Shown here: one piece after another, positions 35,443-37,804 of the stretch
Position numbering within the stretch: the stretch's first letter is position 1
Layout of the letters: the number at the start of each line of letters is the position of its first letter
DNA from: Synergistaceae bacterium
GTDB lineage: Bacteria; Synergistota; Synergistia; Synergistales; Synergistaceae
DNA: 37,804 nucleotides
Direction of reading: 5' to 3'
Assembly (NCBI GenBank): GCA_031269915.1
Contig: JAISYN010000044.1
Span: 1-37,804, forward strand
Translations under genes and position numbers: made by a program
The notes under the pieces: generated by a model
What the model was told of the DNA's origin: nothing
Database searches by the model: none
Seen by the model: the letters and a program-made list of their open reading frames with translations, nothing else

Positions 35443-36483
35443 ATGTTCAACAGAATAGAAATTTCAATCGGAAGGGCGTTCTTCTGGCCGACAGCCAATC
35501 TGATTTACTGGGGACTGATATTTCTCGCATGGTGGGATACGAGGTTCAAAGTATTCCTTGGAATATCGATGGTCGAAAAATTCGGCGAACTCCGCGATTT
35601 TTCGGCCGTCATGAAAAATATAAGCGAACTGGAGGGGTGGGCGCATACGGCGATTGCGAAGAGCGGAGCGATGCCCTCTGAATTTATCATGATACCTCTC
35701 GTGACAGCCGTGGTGCTTTTTATAGTGCCGTTTGTCGTGCGGCGCGATTACGGCGCGCCGGTAAGAGGAGCCATAATCCTCCCCGCAATGACGCTGCTCT
35801 GTTATTTTTTCACGTCAATCCTGATCATGATAGTGGTAGCCGCCATGAGCGCCGGAATACACTACCTGATGTTCAGGATTCCCGGCCCGGACATATTCAT
35901 GTTCATGATTCACCCGCTGTACCTCATATACCCTTTTTTCGACAGTCTGCCGGGCTTCACCTCCCAATGCGTTTACCTGATATACACGGCAAGCGTGCTC
36001 TGTACCGAATCGATAGATGAGGATGAGAAATTTGACGACAGGGACGACGAGTTTGACGCTCCAAGCGACGACGACGATTGGGACAAATCGGCGTGCCTGA
36101 TGGAAATGGACAGGCTGACCCGGATATTGAACACGAAATTCGACACTCCTGCATTTATAGAGCGGGTCAGGGCGGATGTGTCCGAATACATAAACAGTCC
36201 GGCTCAGATTCGCAATGAAATGAAACTGGGGCTGCCTCATTACAAAATAATCCTCACCGAAACCAAAAACAGCCTGTTCGCTATCCTTGACGCCGACCCA
36301 AAGACTCCGAAAGCGTCCGACGCCTTCGCATTCGTAATTGATGAAATGGTTCGTATGGAATATATCTCCGCAGAAGACGCCAATATCATGAAAACATTCA
36401 AAACGCGCGGTCCAATCCAGGAGCGGGAAACCGAACAGAATCCCCTGAACAATCCTGGCTTTAACGGCGGAAATGAAAAATAA
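35443..36483 (+). CDS. Unassigned integral membrane protein with acidic linker and cytosolic C-terminal domain
   Basis: ORF 346 aa, several N-terminal hydrophobic segments, then ESIDEDEKFDDRDDEFDAPSDDDDWDK, then a soluble domain; coding consistent with operon position. Confidence 0.7.
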   Translation: MFNRIEISIGRAFFWPTANLIYWGLIFLAWWDTRFKVFLGISMVEKFGELRDFSAVMKNISELEGWAHTAIAKSGAMPSEFIMIPLVTAVVLFIVPFVVRRDYGAPVRGAIILPAMTLLCYFFTSILIMIVVAAMSAGIHYLMFRIPGPDIFMFMIHPLYLIYPFFDSLPGFTSQCVYLIYTASVLCTESIDEDEKFDDRDDEFDAPSDDDDWDKSACLMEMDRLTRILNTKFDTPAFIERVRADVSEYINSPAQIRNEMKLGLPHYKIILTETKNSLFAILDADPKTPKASDAFAFVIDEMVRMEYISAEDANIMKTFKTRGPIQERETEQNPLNNPGFNGGNEK

Positions 36484-36584
36484 CGCCGTAGCCTGAAATG
36501 CGCAATACCCGTCGAACAGAGGCATTGACGCATTTTTCGAGTTCCTGATATTTATTTGAAATTTGAAAGAACTGAAATGTATCG

Positions 36585-36614
36585 TTGCAATTTTTACGAA
36601 CGTGCCCTTATAAT
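36585..36614 (+). promoter_or_regulatory. Candidate promoter
   Basis: TTGCAA (36585-36590), 18-nt spacer, TATAAT (36609-36614). Confidence 0.5.
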
Positions 36615-36831
36615 AACGTATCGAAAAAAATTTCCTGCGGTGTGCGTGTAACGGGAAATGTCTTGAGCCAACGTTCTAACCCCGCGGAGAATTGCTCCGG
36701 ACCGGCGGATGCGGCGGACGTTGCACAAGCTAAGGCTCGGGAATTCTCCATCCTTGATGGAGCGGGTCAAGACAGTCCGTTCACGGCATTGCGGGATATT
36801 TTTTATCAAAACATCGGGAGACGACACAGTT

Positions 36832-37804
36832 ATGACCTTTAAAACCCCTTTCTGGTCTCCGTCGCAGGCGTCGGCTATACTTTTCGACTGGGATGGCGTT
36901 ATAGCCGATACCCGTCTTGACTTTTCAGGAATAAGGGAAAAATATTACGGACACAGGCGGGCAATGCTGCTGGAGGACGCCCATACTCTCGGCCCCGCTC
37001 GAGAAGCCATGATGTCGGAATTGGAAGACATTGAAGTTCGCGGAGCTGAAAGAGCGACATGGATAGTATGCGCTCGCGAAACACTGGAATGGGTGAACCG
37101 GGTTCGAAAACCGTGGGCCATCGTCTCGCGCAATTGCAAAAAATCCATCCTTGCGGCAGCCGAGGTACTGGGAATGAAACTGCCGGCAGTCGTACGTTCG
37201 CGCGATGACGGCGACTGTGTGAAACCGGACCCGCGCGCCTTGATCGAGACGTGCGGGCTGTTGTCAGTCTCACCCGCTCAGACACTCCTTGTCGGGGATT
37301 ATATCTACGACGTGATGGGCGCGCGCCGCGCCGGCATGAGAAGCGCGCTCGTCAGAGACAAAATCGAGCCCGGGTGGACCGAATGGCTGGAGTGTTCTTT
37401 TTCGTCGATGCGCGAATTCCTGGAAAACCTTGAAAACCCGTCGGAATTTATTCCATGGGAGTATAAGGAGACCGCCGAGAAATTCGGAAACGATTTTTTG
37501 CGGAGAGCCCATAGGATATTCATCCCTCTGCCGCAATCGCCCCGTCCAAGCCTGGACGCATGGGTGGCCCGGGCCGCTTCGCTCGGCGCAGGCGGCTTTC
37601 TTGTCAAAGATGAAATATTTTCACCGGATATGTGGAGACGAAATCCGTCTCTCGACATAGCCGGCATGGGTCTTGGATTGGCTGAAACGATCGGGGAGTT
37701 CCTGCGGGAGCGCTGGCCGTTCGCATCGGTCGCTAGGAGCGCTGACAGGACCGTACCGTTTCCCCCGCAGGACGCGGACGGGCTGCCTGAATTTTTGTCA
37801 TCCC
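36832..37804 (+). CDS. HAD superfamily hydrolase with a C-terminal extension, truncated by the window end
   Basis: ILFDWDGVIADTRLDF, WAIVSRNCKKSI, VKPDPRAL, TLLVGDYIYDVMGARRAGM; open to 37804 so missing from the ORF track. Confidence 0.85.
   Translation, partial: MTFKTPFWSPSQASAILFDWDGVIADTRLDFSGIREKYYGHRRAMLLEDAHTLGPAREAMMSELEDIEVRGAERATWIVCARETLEWVNRVRKPWAIVSRNCKKSILAAAEVLGMKLPAVVRSRDDGDCVKPDPRALIETCGLLSVSPAQTLLVGDYIYDVMGARRAGMRSALVRDKIEPGWTEWLECSFSSMREFLENLENPSEFIPWEYKETAEKFGNDFLRRAHRIFIPLPQSPRPSLDAWVARAASLGAGGFLVKDEIFSPDMWRRNPSLDIAGMGLGLAETIGEFLRERWPFASVARSADRTVPFPPQDADGLPEFLSS

Noticed and set aside
1-37804. tRNA, rRNA, CRISPR arrays, transposases, prophage genes
   Set aside because: None recognised by eye in intergenic regions or ORFs; a tRNAscan-SE/Infernal run would be needed to exclude small RNAs

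Overview
Gene-dense bacterial window (37.8 kb), probably from a Gram-negative amino-acid fermenter of the Synergistota type; that lineage is inferred from gene content and was not tested. Left to right: (i) a minus-strand signalling operon (HD-GYP response regulator, glycogen-synthase-like glycosyltransferase, FIST sensor protein, hybrid histidine kinase cut by the window edge); (ii) a plus-strand pilMNOPQ-like type IV pilus/type II secretion assembly operon; (iii) a convergent VWA protein / sensor kinase / OmpR-type regulator operon; (iv) a tightly overlapping operon hpf - pcrA/uvrD - coaE::cutA fusion - M50 protease - surE; (v) a Phd/VapC toxin-antitoxin pair; (vi) an aminotransferase and a LUD-domain protein; (vii) an amino-acid metabolism/transport block (two saccharopine-dehydrogenase-like proteins, AGCS symporter, Lrp/AsnC regulator, EamA transporter) with similar 48-nt hairpin elements at both edges, followed by an ornithine cyclodeaminase family gene; (viii) an unassigned tail-anchored protein, YprB-like RNase H-fold protein, MFS transporter, phosphohexomutase, unassigned membrane protein, and a HAD hydrolase running off the window. 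Most notable: the CoaE-CutA gene fusion, the GlgA homologue that appears to lack several ADP-glucose-binding residues inside a signalling operon, the VWA/kinase/regulator triad facing a pilus operon, and the repeat-flanked amino-acid cassette. No RNA genes or CRISPR arrays were recognised.
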